Assembly: GCF_902498065.1 (NCBI RefSeq)
Contig: NZ_CABVIR010000001.1
Location: 1,860,001 to 1,924,000 of the forward strand
Reading direction: 5' to 3'
DNA length: 64,000 nucleotides
Origin: Pseudomonas fluorescens
Lineage (GTDB): Bacteria > Pseudomonadota > Gammaproteobacteria > Pseudomonadales > Pseudomonadaceae
This document shows positions 44,975-54,118 of this stretch, one piece after another (within the stretch, counting starts at the first letter, position 1; the number at the start of each line of letters is the position of its first letter). The position numbers and the translations under genes were made by a program. The notes under the pieces are model-generated. The model made no database searches. It was not told the origin of the DNA and saw only the letters and a list, made by a program, of their open reading frames with translations.

Positions 44975-46576
44975 TCAAGGGTTGAGGATGAAGTGGGCTC
45001 CGCGCTCACCGATCATGATCGACGGCGCATTGGTGTTGCCGCTCGGTACCTGCGGGCAGATCGAGCAATCGACCACACGCAGGCGTTCAACGCCATGAAC
45101 GCGCAATTGCAGGTCGGTTACTGAGGTGGCTGGATCGGTTCCGATGCGGCAGGTGCCGGCAGGGTGATAGACAGTCTTGATGTTTTGGCGCATCCATTTC
45201 TCGATGGCCGCGGTGTCATCCCAGCGCACGTTATTCGGTTCGATTACCTCTTTCACCAGCTTGGCGAGCGCTGGCTGCTGGAGCATCTTGAGGCCCAATT
45301 GCACGGCACGGATCTGGCCGGCCACGTCATGCGGGTCGGCCATGAAATTGGCATCGATGCGGATCGGCGCTTGTGGATCGCGGCTGCTGAGCAGCACCTG
45401 TCCACGGGATTTGGGTTGCAAGTGGCCGACTTTGATGGTCAAGCCGTGTGCGCCCGCAGCGGCCTTTTCACCTGGAGTGTTGTCAAAGTTATCGAGCACC
45501 GGCAGGAAGTGCAGCTGGATATCCGGACGACCGCCTTCACAGGTGTCGACAAAGGCGCCGCCCTCGAGGATGTTCGAGGTCATCAGCCCGGTGCGCGTTG
45601 TCAGCCACTGCGCGACGTGCTTGAGCGCCCTGAGCCCCTTGTCTTCTCCGAAAAAGCTGTTGTCGCCATGGATAGTGGCATTCACCGACATGTGCAAGTG
45701 ATCGTGAAAATTCTTGCCGACCGGAGCGTCAACCAGGCACTCGATGCCCATAACCTCCAGGTGCTCCCGGGGGCCGACGCCCGATAGCATCAGCACTTTC
45801 GGGCTGCCGATGGTTCCAGCACTGACCACCACTTCGCGGCGGGCAGTGGCGCGCACTGTCCTGCCGTCGGTGCCGCTGTATTCCACACCCACAGCCACAC
45901 CTTGGTCGATGAGCACCTTGTGCACCAAGGCATCGGTAACCACGGTGAGATGGCCGTCACCTTTTACCGCCTTGAGGTAAGTACGCGCGGTGCTGGCACG
46001 CGCGCCATTGCGGGTGGTGGTCTGGTAGAAACCTATACCGTCCTGGCGGGCTCCGTTGAAATCGTTTACATAGGGTACGCCAAGCTCCTGGCCGGCGCGC
46101 ACGAAGGCCATGGTCAGCGGGTGACGGTAGCGGTTTTCGCTGACAGGCAGCGGCCCGTCCTGGCCGTGGTACTGGTCGCCAAGGCTTTCGTTAGCCTCGG
46201 CCTTCTTGAAGAACGGCAGCACGTCGTCATAGGACCAGCCAACGCAACCCCACTGATTGGCCCAGTCGTCGTAGTCCTGGTGCTGGCCATGAATGTAGAT
46301 CATGCCATTGACCGAGCTGCCACCGCCGAGCACTTTGCCTTGGGCGATAATCATCTCGCGGTTGTTGCAGTGCACCTGGGGCACTGTCATGTACGGCCAG
46401 GACTTCTGCTGGAAGACCTTGACCACTGTCGCCGGCATGCTGTGGAAAGGGCTGTTGTCCTTGGTCCCGGCTTCCAGCAACAGGACTTTGCCGGCCTTGG
46501 CCTGGATCAGCCGCGCCGCCACCACGCAGCCAGCAGAGCCGGCCCCCACCACGATATAGTCGAATGCTTCGCTCAT
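44975..46576 (-). CDS. GMC-family FAD alcohol dehydrogenase (choline/aliphatic-aromatic alcohol type)
   Basis: A 533-residue flavoprotein: FAD motif VVGAGSAGCVVAARL (about 9-23), GMC signature GKVLGGGSSVNGMIYIHG, second signature SAGTIGSPKVLMLSGVG and catalytic His in VYHPAGTCRIG. It resembles AlkJ/BetA-type membrane-associated alcohol dehydrogenases. As first gene of GMC, COG4313 protein, aldehyde dehydrogenase and AraC regulator, it likely oxidises an alcohol such as 2-phenylethanol or a related arylalkanol; this is inferred from neighbours. Confidence 0.85.
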   Translation of the reverse strand: MSEAFDYIVVGAGSAGCVVAARLIQAKAGKVLLLEAGTKDNSPFHSMPATVVKVFQQKSWPYMTVPQVHCNNREMIIAQGKVLGGGSSVNGMIYIHGQHQDYDDWANQWGCVGWSYDDVLPFFKKAEANESLGDQYHGQDGPLPVSENRYRHPLTMAFVRAGQELGVPYVNDFNGARQDGIGFYQTTTRNGARASTARTYLKAVKGDGHLTVVTDALVHKVLIDQGVAVGVEYSGTDGRTVRATARREVVVSAGTIGSPKVLMLSGVGPREHLEVMGIECLVDAPVGKNFHDHLHMSVNATIHGDNSFFGEDKGLRALKHVAQWLTTRTGLMTSNILEGGAFVDTCEGGRPDIQLHFLPVLDNFDNTPGEKAAAGAHGLTIKVGHLQPKSRGQVLLSSRDPQAPIRIDANFMADPHDVAGQIRAVQLGLKMLQQPALAKLVKEVIEPNNVRWDDTAAIEKWMRQNIKTVYHPAGTCRIGTDPATSVTDLQLRVHGVERLRVVDCSICPQVPSGNTNAPSIMIGERGAHFILNP

Positions 46577-46723
46577 TTCAGGCTCCCGGTCGGTATGGTT
46601 CGCAGGGTAGCCCGCGCTACATGGGCGCGGGCCTTGATGCCTTCAATTAAAGCGCGTGGCAGCCCGCGATACTTGCCTGGCGCTGACAAGAACTTGGACA
46701 ATCTCGCCAGCCCGAGAAACGGT

Positions 46724-47347
46724 TTAATGCAGAGGTGAAAACGCCGCCGGAAGGTACACCGTCGAATGCATATCGCGCAGCTGTGGCGCGGAGTTCTCCG
46801 GAGGCCAGACGCCGTCGCGCACCGCTCGGGTGCGCACGTCCAGGCGCTGTTCGAGCGAGTCGTAAGGCCAGATATGCAGGTATCGCGGCAGCTGACCGTC
46901 GGTGGCGTAGAAGGCTGCATAGACCGGGGAGTAGTGCGCGCCGGTTCGCGGCCCTACCGCTTTTTCCCAGCCCTTGAGCGTGGGCGCCAGGCCCGACGGC
47001 ACGAGGTCGTATACGCGAAGTTCGTAGAACGGCCCGTGGGGCCCGGCAGGCAGCGGCTGGATAAAGGGAAACAAGGTGTAGTTTTCCACGCGCATGTCCG
47101 TCAGATACGCCTCGATGCCAAACGCGTCGCCACACAATAGATAACGTTCGCGCTCAGCCTGGCGAGCCGCCTCATCGGCAAAACCACGCAACACCGCGAT
47201 CTGATTCAGCGGGCCGATTTCCGACGCCCAGCAGCCGATCAGTTTCACGGCGGCGTCATCGACGGCCAGGCGCTGCTCCAGACAATCAATGGCAGTGGCG
47301 ACAGTGCGCACCCGCACGGTGAACGTGATCAATTCGTACAGCTTCAT
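46724..47347 (-). CDS. NIPSNAP/EthD-like protein, possibly duplicated
   Basis: A 207-residue protein with two related alpha-beta barrel halves; the second half (FYELRVYDLVPSGLAPTLKGWEKAVGP, then LPRYLHIWPYDSLEQR) is typical of NIPSNAP proteins. These small dimeric barrel proteins occur in catabolic clusters, sometimes with enzyme activity, but no reaction can be assigned. It is 134 bp after the 3-hydroxyacyl-CoA dehydrogenase-like gene on the same strand and 147 bp before the GMC gene. Confidence 0.78.
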   Translation of the reverse strand: MKLYELITFTVRVRTVATAIDCLEQRLAVDDAAVKLIGCWASEIGPLNQIAVLRGFADEAARQAERERYLLCGDAFGIEAYLTDMRVENYTLFPFIQPLPAGPHGPFYELRVYDLVPSGLAPTLKGWEKAVGPRTGAHYSPVYAAFYATDGQLPRYLHIWPYDSLEQRLDVRTRAVRDGVWPPENSAPQLRDMHSTVYLPAAFSPLH

Positions 47348-47481
47348 GACAACCTCGATTCAGGACCCGACAAATGCGTGGATGACCTGCATCCACCACG
47401 AAAAAACCGACGCCGCCATAACGGCGCGCCGGTTGTGCAACCAGGTCGTGAAGCTGTCGCGATCACACGTCAGCTCCGCGC

Positions 47482-48480
47482 TCAGGACGTTGCCACGCCA
47501 CCGTTGAACACCGGTGACAGCCCCATCAACTCAAGCTTGCGGGTGAACTCACCCAGCCTCTGCAGTTTGTAGGCCTCCAGATCAACGTCCTGGTAATCAT
47601 AAAAACCCTGACCTTCACGCAGCCCGTTGCGCCCTTGCGCCATGTTCTCGGCAATGACATTGGGTGGCAGGAAACGCGGATCGATGGCTTCAGCCAGGTA
47701 ATGGGAGGCATAGAACAGAATGTCGCCGCCGCCCCAGTCGATAAACTCAAGCATCCCCAGCACGGAGAAACGCAGACCGAAACCGACGCGAATCGCGGTG
47801 TCGATGTCCTCGGCGCTGGCCACTCCCTCCTCGACCATTCGCGCCGCTTCATTCATTGCCAATGCCTGGATTCTCGGCACGATGTAACCGGCAGCCGGGG
47901 AGCATTGCACGGGTACTTTGCCAATTCGCTTGAGCAATGCCATCAGGCGTTGCACCACCTGCGGGCTGGTGGCCTCGCTGCGGCTGACTTCGACCAGCGG
48001 CATCAGAAACGCCGGGTTCAGCCAATGGGCATTGACGAAGCGTTGCGGGTGCGCAACCAGTGCCGCCAACTGCGTCACCAGAAAGGTCGACGTCGTCGAT
48101 GCAATCACTGTTTCATCGCCACAGATCTCACTCAGCCAAGCGAACGTCAGCGCCTTGAGCTCAAGCACTTCAGGCACGGCTTCGAACACGACAGCGGCAT
48201 TGTGCAAATCGTCGCCACTGCCCTCGCGATCACTCAAGCGTAAACGGCTCATCACCTGTTCGACTTGTGCCGGATCGAGTGTTCCCAGACATGCAAGCGT
48301 CGCCAGTTCGCCGCGCAAGTGGCCCTCGATCTGGCGCAAGTAGCGGTCCTGCGCCACGGGCTCGCGTTGCTTGATATCGATCAGGGTCACCGGCAGTCCG
48401 GCGAACATGAACGCCAAGGCAATGCCCTCGCCCATGCGCCCAGCACCGACGATACAGATGCGTTGCGGATCGGCGCTCAT
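47482..48480 (-). CDS. 3-hydroxyacyl-CoA dehydrogenase-like NAD enzyme
   Basis: A 332-residue protein with the NAD motif IVGAGRMGEGIALAF (about 9-23), the catalytic-region VIASTTSTF and HWLNPAFLMPLVEVSR (His replaced-region HxxNP), and a C-terminal domain with GFGLRFSVLGMLEFIDWGG. It belongs to the 3HCDH/lambda-crystallin group acting on 3-hydroxy acids or their CoA esters. The ATG at 48480 overlaps the stop of the upstream gene by 4 bases (ATGA), so the two are translationally coupled. Its substrate is unknown. Confidence 0.82.
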   Translation of the reverse strand: MSADPQRICIVGAGRMGEGIALAFMFAGLPVTLIDIKQREPVAQDRYLRQIEGHLRGELATLACLGTLDPAQVEQVMSRLRLSDREGSGDDLHNAAVVFEAVPEVLELKALTFAWLSEICGDETVIASTTSTFLVTQLAALVAHPQRFVNAHWLNPAFLMPLVEVSRSEATSPQVVQRLMALLKRIGKVPVQCSPAAGYIVPRIQALAMNEAARMVEEGVASAEDIDTAIRVGFGLRFSVLGMLEFIDWGGGDILFYASHYLAEAIDPRFLPPNVIAENMAQGRNGLREGQGFYDYQDVDLEAYKLQRLGEFTRKLELMGLSPVFNGGVATS

Positions 48481-49583
48481 GCCTGCACTCCCTGGTTCAG
48501 GCACTGCGCCATTTCGCTGCGGCTCAGTTGAGCCAGCCCGAGGTTTTCCAGGGTTCGACCCTCGGCGTACAGGTCGATGCCACTGACCACCGTGGCCAGG
48601 CTCAACAGGCCCTGGGCGACCGGCGTCGGCACGCCGGCCCAGCGTCCGACCGACACCAGAAACGACAAGCCCAGTCGTGTGTCTTCAAGCATGTAGCGGT
48701 GCTTTTGCAAGTCGATGTCTTCACGCCAATCGCCGCTATCGGTCAGCTTGCCGTGAGCGCCGCGACCGTACATCCACTCATCGCCGTCGGCGGCGTAATG
48801 ATCGGCCAGCGGGAAATGCGGTGCGCCATAGCCCAGCACTTCACGAATGGCGATACGCTCGGCGTCGAGGGCATTGGTCACGCGACGAATCGAAGGCACG
48901 GTCCCTTCGTTGTGGATGTCCCAGGTCTCGAAATGCTCAAGTGGACCCGCGTTCATCAGGATCAACGGCGGATGAATGATCGGGCCGGCGTTCATCAGCG
49001 CGCCGCTGAGTGCATCTTCGATCGGCTCGACGCTGGGGTAAGCCTCGCGCAATACGGCGAACGCCGACTCGCTCAAACGACTCGGAAAAACCCCGGTCGG
49101 CAGACGGGTCGCGTAGCCGCTGATCACCACCTGGTTATCGCCATGCTTGCGCGCCAGATAGGGCAAGGTGCCGGTCTCCGCAAACGCCACCTCGCTGTGA
49201 TTCCCCACCTTTGCCATTGCCTGGGCGAACACCAGGCTGCCGAACGTCCCCGGCGGCAGGAACACCACTTGCCCGTCGCGCAACAAGGGCGCCAGTTCAT
49301 TGGCAAGTGCTTGGTGGGAGGTCGACGGCAAGGCAATGACCAACAACTGAGCATCGGCCACGGCCTGTGTCAGATCGGCCGTCAAGGTCAAGGCATCCCC
49401 GACCTGCCCCAGGCTCAAGCGTCGTTCGCCACGAAAGTCGCGCACGAGCAGATGGCCCAGGCCTTGCAGTTTTTCCAGCGCGGCACTGTCTCGGCGCCAC
49501 AACCGCACCGAATGGCCTTTCTCCGCCAACTCTATGGCTGCCGCGTAGCAACCGTGACCACCGCCGATAACACTGATATTCAT
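48477..49583 (-). CDS. octopine/nopaline dehydrogenase family NAD(P) enzyme
   Basis: A 368-residue protein with an N-terminal Rossmann motif VIGGGHGCYAAAIELAEKG and a C-terminal all-helical domain containing NAGPIIHPPLILMNAGP, where His and Asn are conserved in opine dehydrogenases. Opine-type enzymes link or split an amino acid and a keto acid; many family members have other, unknown roles. AGGAG precedes the ATG at 49583. It overlaps the 3HCDH-like gene and follows the FMN 2-hydroxy-acid dehydrogenase by 151 bp, suggesting successive handling of 2- and 3-hydroxy/oxo acids. Confidence 0.8.
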   Translation of the reverse strand: MNISVIGGGHGCYAAAIELAEKGHSVRLWRRDSAALEKLQGLGHLLVRDFRGERRLSLGQVGDALTLTADLTQAVADAQLLVIALPSTSHQALANELAPLLRDGQVVFLPPGTFGSLVFAQAMAKVGNHSEVAFAETGTLPYLARKHGDNQVVISGYATRLPTGVFPSRLSESAFAVLREAYPSVEPIEDALSGALMNAGPIIHPPLILMNAGPLEHFETWDIHNEGTVPSIRRVTNALDAERIAIREVLGYGAPHFPLADHYAADGDEWMYGRGAHGKLTDSGDWREDIDLQKHRYMLEDTRLGLSFLVSVGRWAGVPTPVAQGLLSLATVVSGIDLYAEGRTLENLGLAQLSRSEMAQCLNQGVQA

Positions 49584-49705
49584 GAAAGCACTCCTGTAGA
49601 AGAGCCTCGATCCTAACAACGGCCCCGGCGAGCCACTGCCCGAAACGCGCAAGCGTCATTCCGATTCTGCAACGCAATAAACAGGTCGAGTGCGACCACA
49701 ATCAG

Positions 49706-49729
49706 TGTGGGAGCAAGCTCACTCCCACA
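49706..49729. repeat. REP-like hairpin
   Basis: TGTGGGAG-caagctca-CTCCCACA is an 8-bp-arm hairpin of the type (TGTGGGAGC) scattered between Pseudomonas genes. It lies just downstream of the FMN dehydrogenase stop and may stabilise or end that transcript. Confidence 0.65.
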
Positions 49730-49734
49730 ATTGC

Positions 49735-50916
49735 TCAGGCGCGTCGTCGCTCGAACACGCTGTCGCCGTCAAGGTGGTTCAGGTGGGTGCAGCCCATCAG
49801 GTTCATGGTCCGCGTCAGTTCTTCCGTCAATACGTCCAGCGCCCGGCCAGCACCGTCTTCACCTGCCACCGCCACGCCGTAAAGGGTGGAGCGCCCCAGC
49901 AGCACGGCATCGGCCCCGAGCGCGAGCGCTTTGACGATGTCACTGCCACGCCGGATCCCGCCATCCAGCAGCAGGCTGAGTTTGCCTTTCGCCTGGGGCG
50001 CGATGGCCGCCAGTGCATCGAGGCTGCCGAGGGCGCCGTCCAGTTGGCGGCCGCCGTGATTGGACACCACCACACCGTCGAGCCCGAGGACGACGGCGCG
50101 TTCCACATCGGCCGGATGCAACACGCCCTTGAGCAACAGCCGCTCGCCCCATTGATCACGCAAACGCGCCAGCATGTCCCAGTCGAGCAAGGTGTCCATC
50201 TGCTTGCCGATGAACGCCATTGATCCCAAGGGGTTGCGCTCGCTTGGCGGCAAGTAAGGTTCAAGGTTACCCATGCCGGGCAGCCCCGATGGCCACATCA
50301 CTTGCTTGAGCCAACGCGGGTGACGGACAACGTCAAACTTGTTGCGCCATGTCAGCTGACGCGGCCTGGCGAAACTGCGTCGGTCCCACTCGCGATTGCC
50401 TAGCACCATCGCATCACAGGTCAACACCAGCGTCCGGCACCCGACAGCGGCGGCGCGCTGCAAGAGGCTTTTTTGCACCGCCGGATCGCGCATGGCGTAC
50501 AGCTGAAACCACAGGTCGACACCAGGCGCCGCCGCAACGAGGGCTTCAAGTGAAGTGTTGGACGCGGTGCTCAGGCTGAACGGCAAACCACGTGCCATTG
50601 CAGCCCTGGCCAAGTGAATGTCGGCATCGCGGTGCAACAGACCGTTGTAGCCCGTCGGCCCGATCAGCATCGGCATTGACAGCACCTTGCCGAACAACGC
50701 GCGAGACGTGTCGGGCGCATGGCAGGGCACCATGGCTCTGGCGTGCAGGCCATAAGCACTGAACGCGTCAAGATTGTCCTTGAGCGTCAGTTCGGCTTCC
50801 GCCCCGCCGCTGAGGTATTCCCAGACGAAGTAAGGCACGCGTCGCCGGGCCATGTCGGCCAGTTCGGCAATGCTGTGCACACGATTCAAGTCGGAACCGG
50901 TATAGAAACGACGCAT
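49735..50916 (-). CDS. FMN-dependent 2-hydroxy-acid dehydrogenase/oxidase
   Basis: A 393-residue protein of the lactate/mandelate dehydrogenase family. YFVWEYLSGGAEAE near the N-terminus, PMLIGPTGYNGLLH, and the catalytic His and Arg in VVVSNHGGRQLDG are conserved, followed by LLDGGIRRGSDIVKALALGADAVLLGR for FMN phosphate binding. It oxidises a 2-hydroxy acid to the 2-oxo acid; mandelate- or lactate-like substrates are both possible. It begins the leftward group with the opine-type and 3HCDH-like genes. Confidence 0.87.
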   Translation of the reverse strand: MRRFYTGSDLNRVHSIAELADMARRRVPYFVWEYLSGGAEAELTLKDNLDAFSAYGLHARAMVPCHAPDTSRALFGKVLSMPMLIGPTGYNGLLHRDADIHLARAAMARGLPFSLSTASNTSLEALVAAAPGVDLWFQLYAMRDPAVQKSLLQRAAAVGCRTLVLTCDAMVLGNREWDRRSFARPRQLTWRNKFDVVRHPRWLKQVMWPSGLPGMGNLEPYLPPSERNPLGSMAFIGKQMDTLLDWDMLARLRDQWGERLLLKGVLHPADVERAVVLGLDGVVVSNHGGRQLDGALGSLDALAAIAPQAKGKLSLLLDGGIRRGSDIVKALALGADAVLLGRSTLYGVAVAGEDGAGRALDVLTEELTRTMNLMGCTHLNHLDGDSVFERRRA

Positions 50917-51056
50917 AGGTCATCCTCGTAGGGCGGATAAAAACCGCTGCGAAAAAAAGCCCGGAAGGAGCGATCCGGGCGAAGGAAAACCAGTGTTGAA
51001 AAACCTTTGCCCGATGCGCGGGCAACCCGGAAGCCGCGAACGGCTCCCGGAGGATT

Positions 51057-52334
51057 TCAGAACTTCCAGGTGTAGGTGGTGATCAGGCGGTTCTCCTGAT
51101 AATCCGCACCCGATGCACTGCCATTGCCATAGCGCGTCTTGACATCAATGCGGCGCCATTCGAAACCCACATCTTTGAGCGGACCGCTTTGCACCACATA
51201 GCCAAGCACGATGTTGCGTTCGCTTTCGACGTTTTGGTCGAGGGCATTGTTGCCCCGGTCGACACCCGTGCCGCGCATGTAACGCGTCATCAATTTCAGA
51301 CCCGGCAAACCAATGCCCGCGAAGTTGTAGTCATACCGCAATTGCCAGGAGCTTTCGTTCGGCTTGACGAACGCCACTGTCGACCAGTTCACCAGGTACG
51401 GCTGCGGCGCATAGCCGTTGAGCGTCGGGAATGTCGACTCGCCAAGCATGCGCTGATAGCCGACACCGAACGCATGGGCACCCTTCTTCAGGGTCGTCAT
51501 GATCCCGTAGGACTTGTTGTCGATGTCGCCGTATAACGCCTTGCCGTCCTCGCTGTTATTGAAGTAACGGAGGTCGGTCTTCACGCCGTAACCGCCCCCC
51601 AGATCGTGGTTATAAGTCAAACCCAGGTAGTGTTGTTTGTAGATATCTTCCAGCTGACCAAAGAAATAAGTACCGGACAAGTTCGGCGTAAACGCATACG
51701 TGGCGCCACCAAAGTTCAAACCGTCACTGCGACGTTTAACGTTAGGCCCATTGAACAAATACATCTTCTCGGTATTGGAAGATTCCCGGGAACTTATTTC
51801 GGTAAAACGGCCACCGGTCAGTGTCAGGTTATCCACTTCCTTCGATTCAAGCTGCACACCGTGATAGGTGGTGATTAATTGCCGCGAATCGTCGATGTAA
51901 GCCACCGGCAACGTCGGGCGAAGTTCACCAACCTTGAGTTCGGTTTTGTTGTAACGAACCTTCCCGGTCAGCGCCGCACGGCCATAGTCCCGGACTTGTT
52001 CGCCCTTGCTGGTGTCGTACGGAATGATGCTGTCCGGACCCCGGCCACCGCCGCCATCCAGGCGATAGGCGTACTGCGCCGAGAGGTCCAGGCCAAACTG
52101 CAGCGTGCCTTCGGTGTAACCCGAGATCGCGCGAAAATCGAAGCCTTGGGTCCAACTGCCGATCCGCGATTGCGGCGCATCATGCTGTTTGAAATCGCGG
52201 TCGATGTAGAAGTTGCGCATTCCCAGACTGACTTGGCTGTCGTCTACGAAATCGGCTTGCGCAACGATAGGTGTGAAGATCCCCATTACGGCCGCGGTGG
52301 TGATGCCACGGTTTACCCAGCTCTTCTGGAACAT
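51057..52334 (-). CDS. OprD-family porin near the iac cluster
   Basis: A 425-residue OprD-type porin: signal peptide GITTAAVMGIFTPIVAQA, mature start DFVDDSQVSLGMRNFYIDRD, the YGRAALTGKVRYNKTELKVGEL region and a C-terminal strand RLITTYTWKF. AAGGAAAG precedes the ATG at 52334; an in-frame extension of nine codons is open. It is on the same strand, 225 bp after iacG, so indole-3-acetate or another aromatic acid is a reasonable substrate, but adjacency is the only evidence. An A-rich segment (AAAAAGAA) precedes the ribosome site. Confidence 0.86.
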   Translation of the reverse strand: MFQKSWVNRGITTAAVMGIFTPIVAQADFVDDSQVSLGMRNFYIDRDFKQHDAPQSRIGSWTQGFDFRAISGYTEGTLQFGLDLSAQYAYRLDGGGGRGPDSIIPYDTSKGEQVRDYGRAALTGKVRYNKTELKVGELRPTLPVAYIDDSRQLITTYHGVQLESKEVDNLTLTGGRFTEISSRESSNTEKMYLFNGPNVKRRSDGLNFGGATYAFTPNLSGTYFFGQLEDIYKQHYLGLTYNHDLGGGYGVKTDLRYFNNSEDGKALYGDIDNKSYGIMTTLKKGAHAFGVGYQRMLGESTFPTLNGYAPQPYLVNWSTVAFVKPNESSWQLRYDYNFAGIGLPGLKLMTRYMRGTGVDRGNNALDQNVESERNIVLGYVVQSGPLKDVGFEWRRIDVKTRYGNGSASGADYQENRLITTYTWKF

Positions 52335-52559
52335 CAAACTTTCCTTCTTTTTTACATGCACATAGGCACGACTAGTGGAAGCAGATCAATTCAGCAAAAG
52401 TGCAACTTTGGCAGTCAATCCGCAGTATTGTTTTTATAACCACTTACTGCAAAAAAGTCGTAACGCAGCCGTTCGCCAGAACAGCGAAAACCGCTTTATA
52501 TTTATTTTAAACACTCAACGATCAGGAAAAGTCTTATCGTTTTTTTGGGCAAACCCACA
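52335..52559. other. spacer between iacG and OprD-type porin
   Basis: 225 bp, AT-rich, without an ORF of interest. No classical terminator for the iac operon is visible. A plus-strand GG-N10-GC match at 52409-52424 points at no gene. Confidence 0.4.
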
Positions 52560-53060
52560 TCAGGAAGTTGCTTTAGAGGCATCCCCCAGACGGTGGTAGG
52601 CACGATTGAAATACACCAGGCCTTCCTGGCTGTCGCCATTACGAATACCCAGCACCTCGCAATAGAAAATCGTGTGCGATCCCACTTCATGGGCCTGGGC
52701 GATGCGGCAGTCGAAACTGACCAGTGACTCATCAAGCAGCGGCGCACCGCTTTCCAGCGTGCTCCAGGATGCGCAGGAAAAGCGCTGTTCGGTATCGAGA
52801 TTGCGGTTGGAAAAAGCCCCCGATACCTCCTGATGACCAGGGGTCAGCACGTTGACGCTCAGCACACCGTTGCTCTTGAAATGCACGTTGGAAAACGACG
52901 AGCGATTCATGCACACCAACAGCGTCGGTGGCTGGTCGGTCACGCTGCACACCGCCGAAGCGGTAAACCCGAAACGCCCCGCAGGACCATCGGTGGTGAT
53001 GACCGAAACCGCGCCACCAAGCATTGCCATTGAGTTACGAAATCCAGTTGTATCGACCAT
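52560..53060 (-). CDS. iacG: flavin reductase (IacG-like)
   Basis: A 166-residue NADH:flavin oxidoreductase of the HpaC/flavin-reductase-like fold (MAMLGGAVSVITTDGPAG, FGFTASAVCSVTDQPPTLLVCMN near the N-terminus). It would supply reduced flavin to the monooxygenase IacA. GGAGGGTAAGACC precedes the ATG at 53060. Last gene of the iac series, 19 bp after iacF. Confidence 0.83.
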   Translation of the reverse strand: MVDTTGFRNSMAMLGGAVSVITTDGPAGRFGFTASAVCSVTDQPPTLLVCMNRSSFSNVHFKSNGVLSVNVLTPGHQEVSGAFSNRNLDTEQRFSCASWSTLESGAPLLDESLVSFDCRIAQAHEVGSHTIFYCEVLGIRNGDSQEGLVYFNRAYHRLGDASKATS

Positions 53061-53079
53061 GGTCTTACCCTCCGGTCTA

Positions 53080-54039
53080 TCAGATATCCAGCACCAGCTT
53101 CTTGGACTTGGCCCGGGAACAGCACACCAGAATCTGGTCATTGGCAGATTTTTCGTCATCCGTGAGATAGACGTCGCGATGATCCGGTTCGCCTTCGATG
53201 ACGTCGCACAAGCACGTGCCGCAAACGCCTTGCTCACACGACACTTCAATCTTGATGCCCACGGCAGTCAGCGCATCGACGATGCTCTGGCCTTCGGCAA
53301 CCTGTACGGTCTTGCCGCTGCGCTGAGCGACCACTTCGAAACCGACACCCGAAGCGTCGACTTCGACCTGGAAGTATTCGCGGTGCACATGATCGTCGGC
53401 GTACCCCGCTTCCAGGGCCTGGGCAATGACCCAGTCCATGAAACCTGCCGGCCCGCAGACATACACGTGTACGCCGGCTTGTGGCGTGCCCAGCACTGTT
53501 GGCAGGTCGAGTTTCTGTTCGGCGGCTTCGTCGTCAAAGTGGGTGTTCAACCGCGACGCAAACGCAGCGTTACCCAGCTCCTCGAGAAAGGCGCTGCGGC
53601 TGCGCGAACGACCGCAATAATGCAGTTCGAAATCGCTGTCGCGGGCATTCAGCGCGTAGGCCATGGCCACCATCGGGGTGATGCCGATACCGCCGCCGAT
53701 CAGTATCGAACGCCTGGCATCGCTGGCCAGCGGAAAGTGATTGCGCGGCAGGCTGATCTCGATTTCGCGACCTTCCTGCAGCAGTTCATGCACCGCCACC
53801 GAACCGCCACGCGAGGCGGGATCCTTGAGTACGCCCAGGCGATAGGCACCTGCGTTGGCCGGATCACCGCACAGCGAATACTGGCGGACCAGACCGGTCT
53901 TGAGGTGAATATCGACATGCGCGCCCGCCTCGAAGGCGGGCAAAGGCTGTCCCGCAGGATCACTCAGATCCAGTACGACAACACCTTCGCCCTGTTCTTC
54001 GCGCTTGCGCACGACGACTTTCAATAATTGATCGCTCAT
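53080..54039 (-). CDS. iacF: ferredoxin-type reductase of the IAA dioxygenase system (IacF-like)
   Basis: A 319-residue phthalate-dioxygenase-reductase/VanB-type protein: flavin domain RQYSLCGDP, NAD domain GGGIGITPMVAMAY and C-terminal [2Fe-2S] cluster CEQGVCGTC (C-x4-C-x2-C) with a final Cys pair VCCSRAK. It should pass electrons to the Rieske oxygenase IacCD. Strongly similar in layout to the VanB encoded at 8.9 kb. The ATG at 54039 (MSDQLLKVVV) is preferred to a start 12 codons upstream. 79 bp after iacE. Confidence 0.86.
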   Translation of the reverse strand: MSDQLLKVVVRKREEQGEGVVVLDLSDPAGQPLPAFEAGAHVDIHLKTGLVRQYSLCGDPANAGAYRLGVLKDPASRGGSVAVHELLQEGREIEISLPRNHFPLASDARRSILIGGGIGITPMVAMAYALNARDSDFELHYCGRSRSRSAFLEELGNAAFASRLNTHFDDEAAEQKLDLPTVLGTPQAGVHVYVCGPAGFMDWVIAQALEAGYADDHVHREYFQVEVDASGVGFEVVAQRSGKTVQVAEGQSIVDALTAVGIKIEVSCEQGVCGTCLCDVIEGEPDHRDVYLTDDEKSANDQILVCCSRAKSKKLVLDI

Positions 54040-54118
54040 ACAGGACCATCCCGATTTCGTTGTAAGGGGGCACATCTGGGCACCCCCGACTGCTATTTCA
54101 AACCGTGTAACCGTGGAC

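Noticed and set aside
52409..52424. Sigma-54-like TGGCAG-N5-TCCGCA on the plus strand
   Set aside because: It would transcribe toward the antisense of iacG and no plus-strand gene follows, so the match is probably chance.
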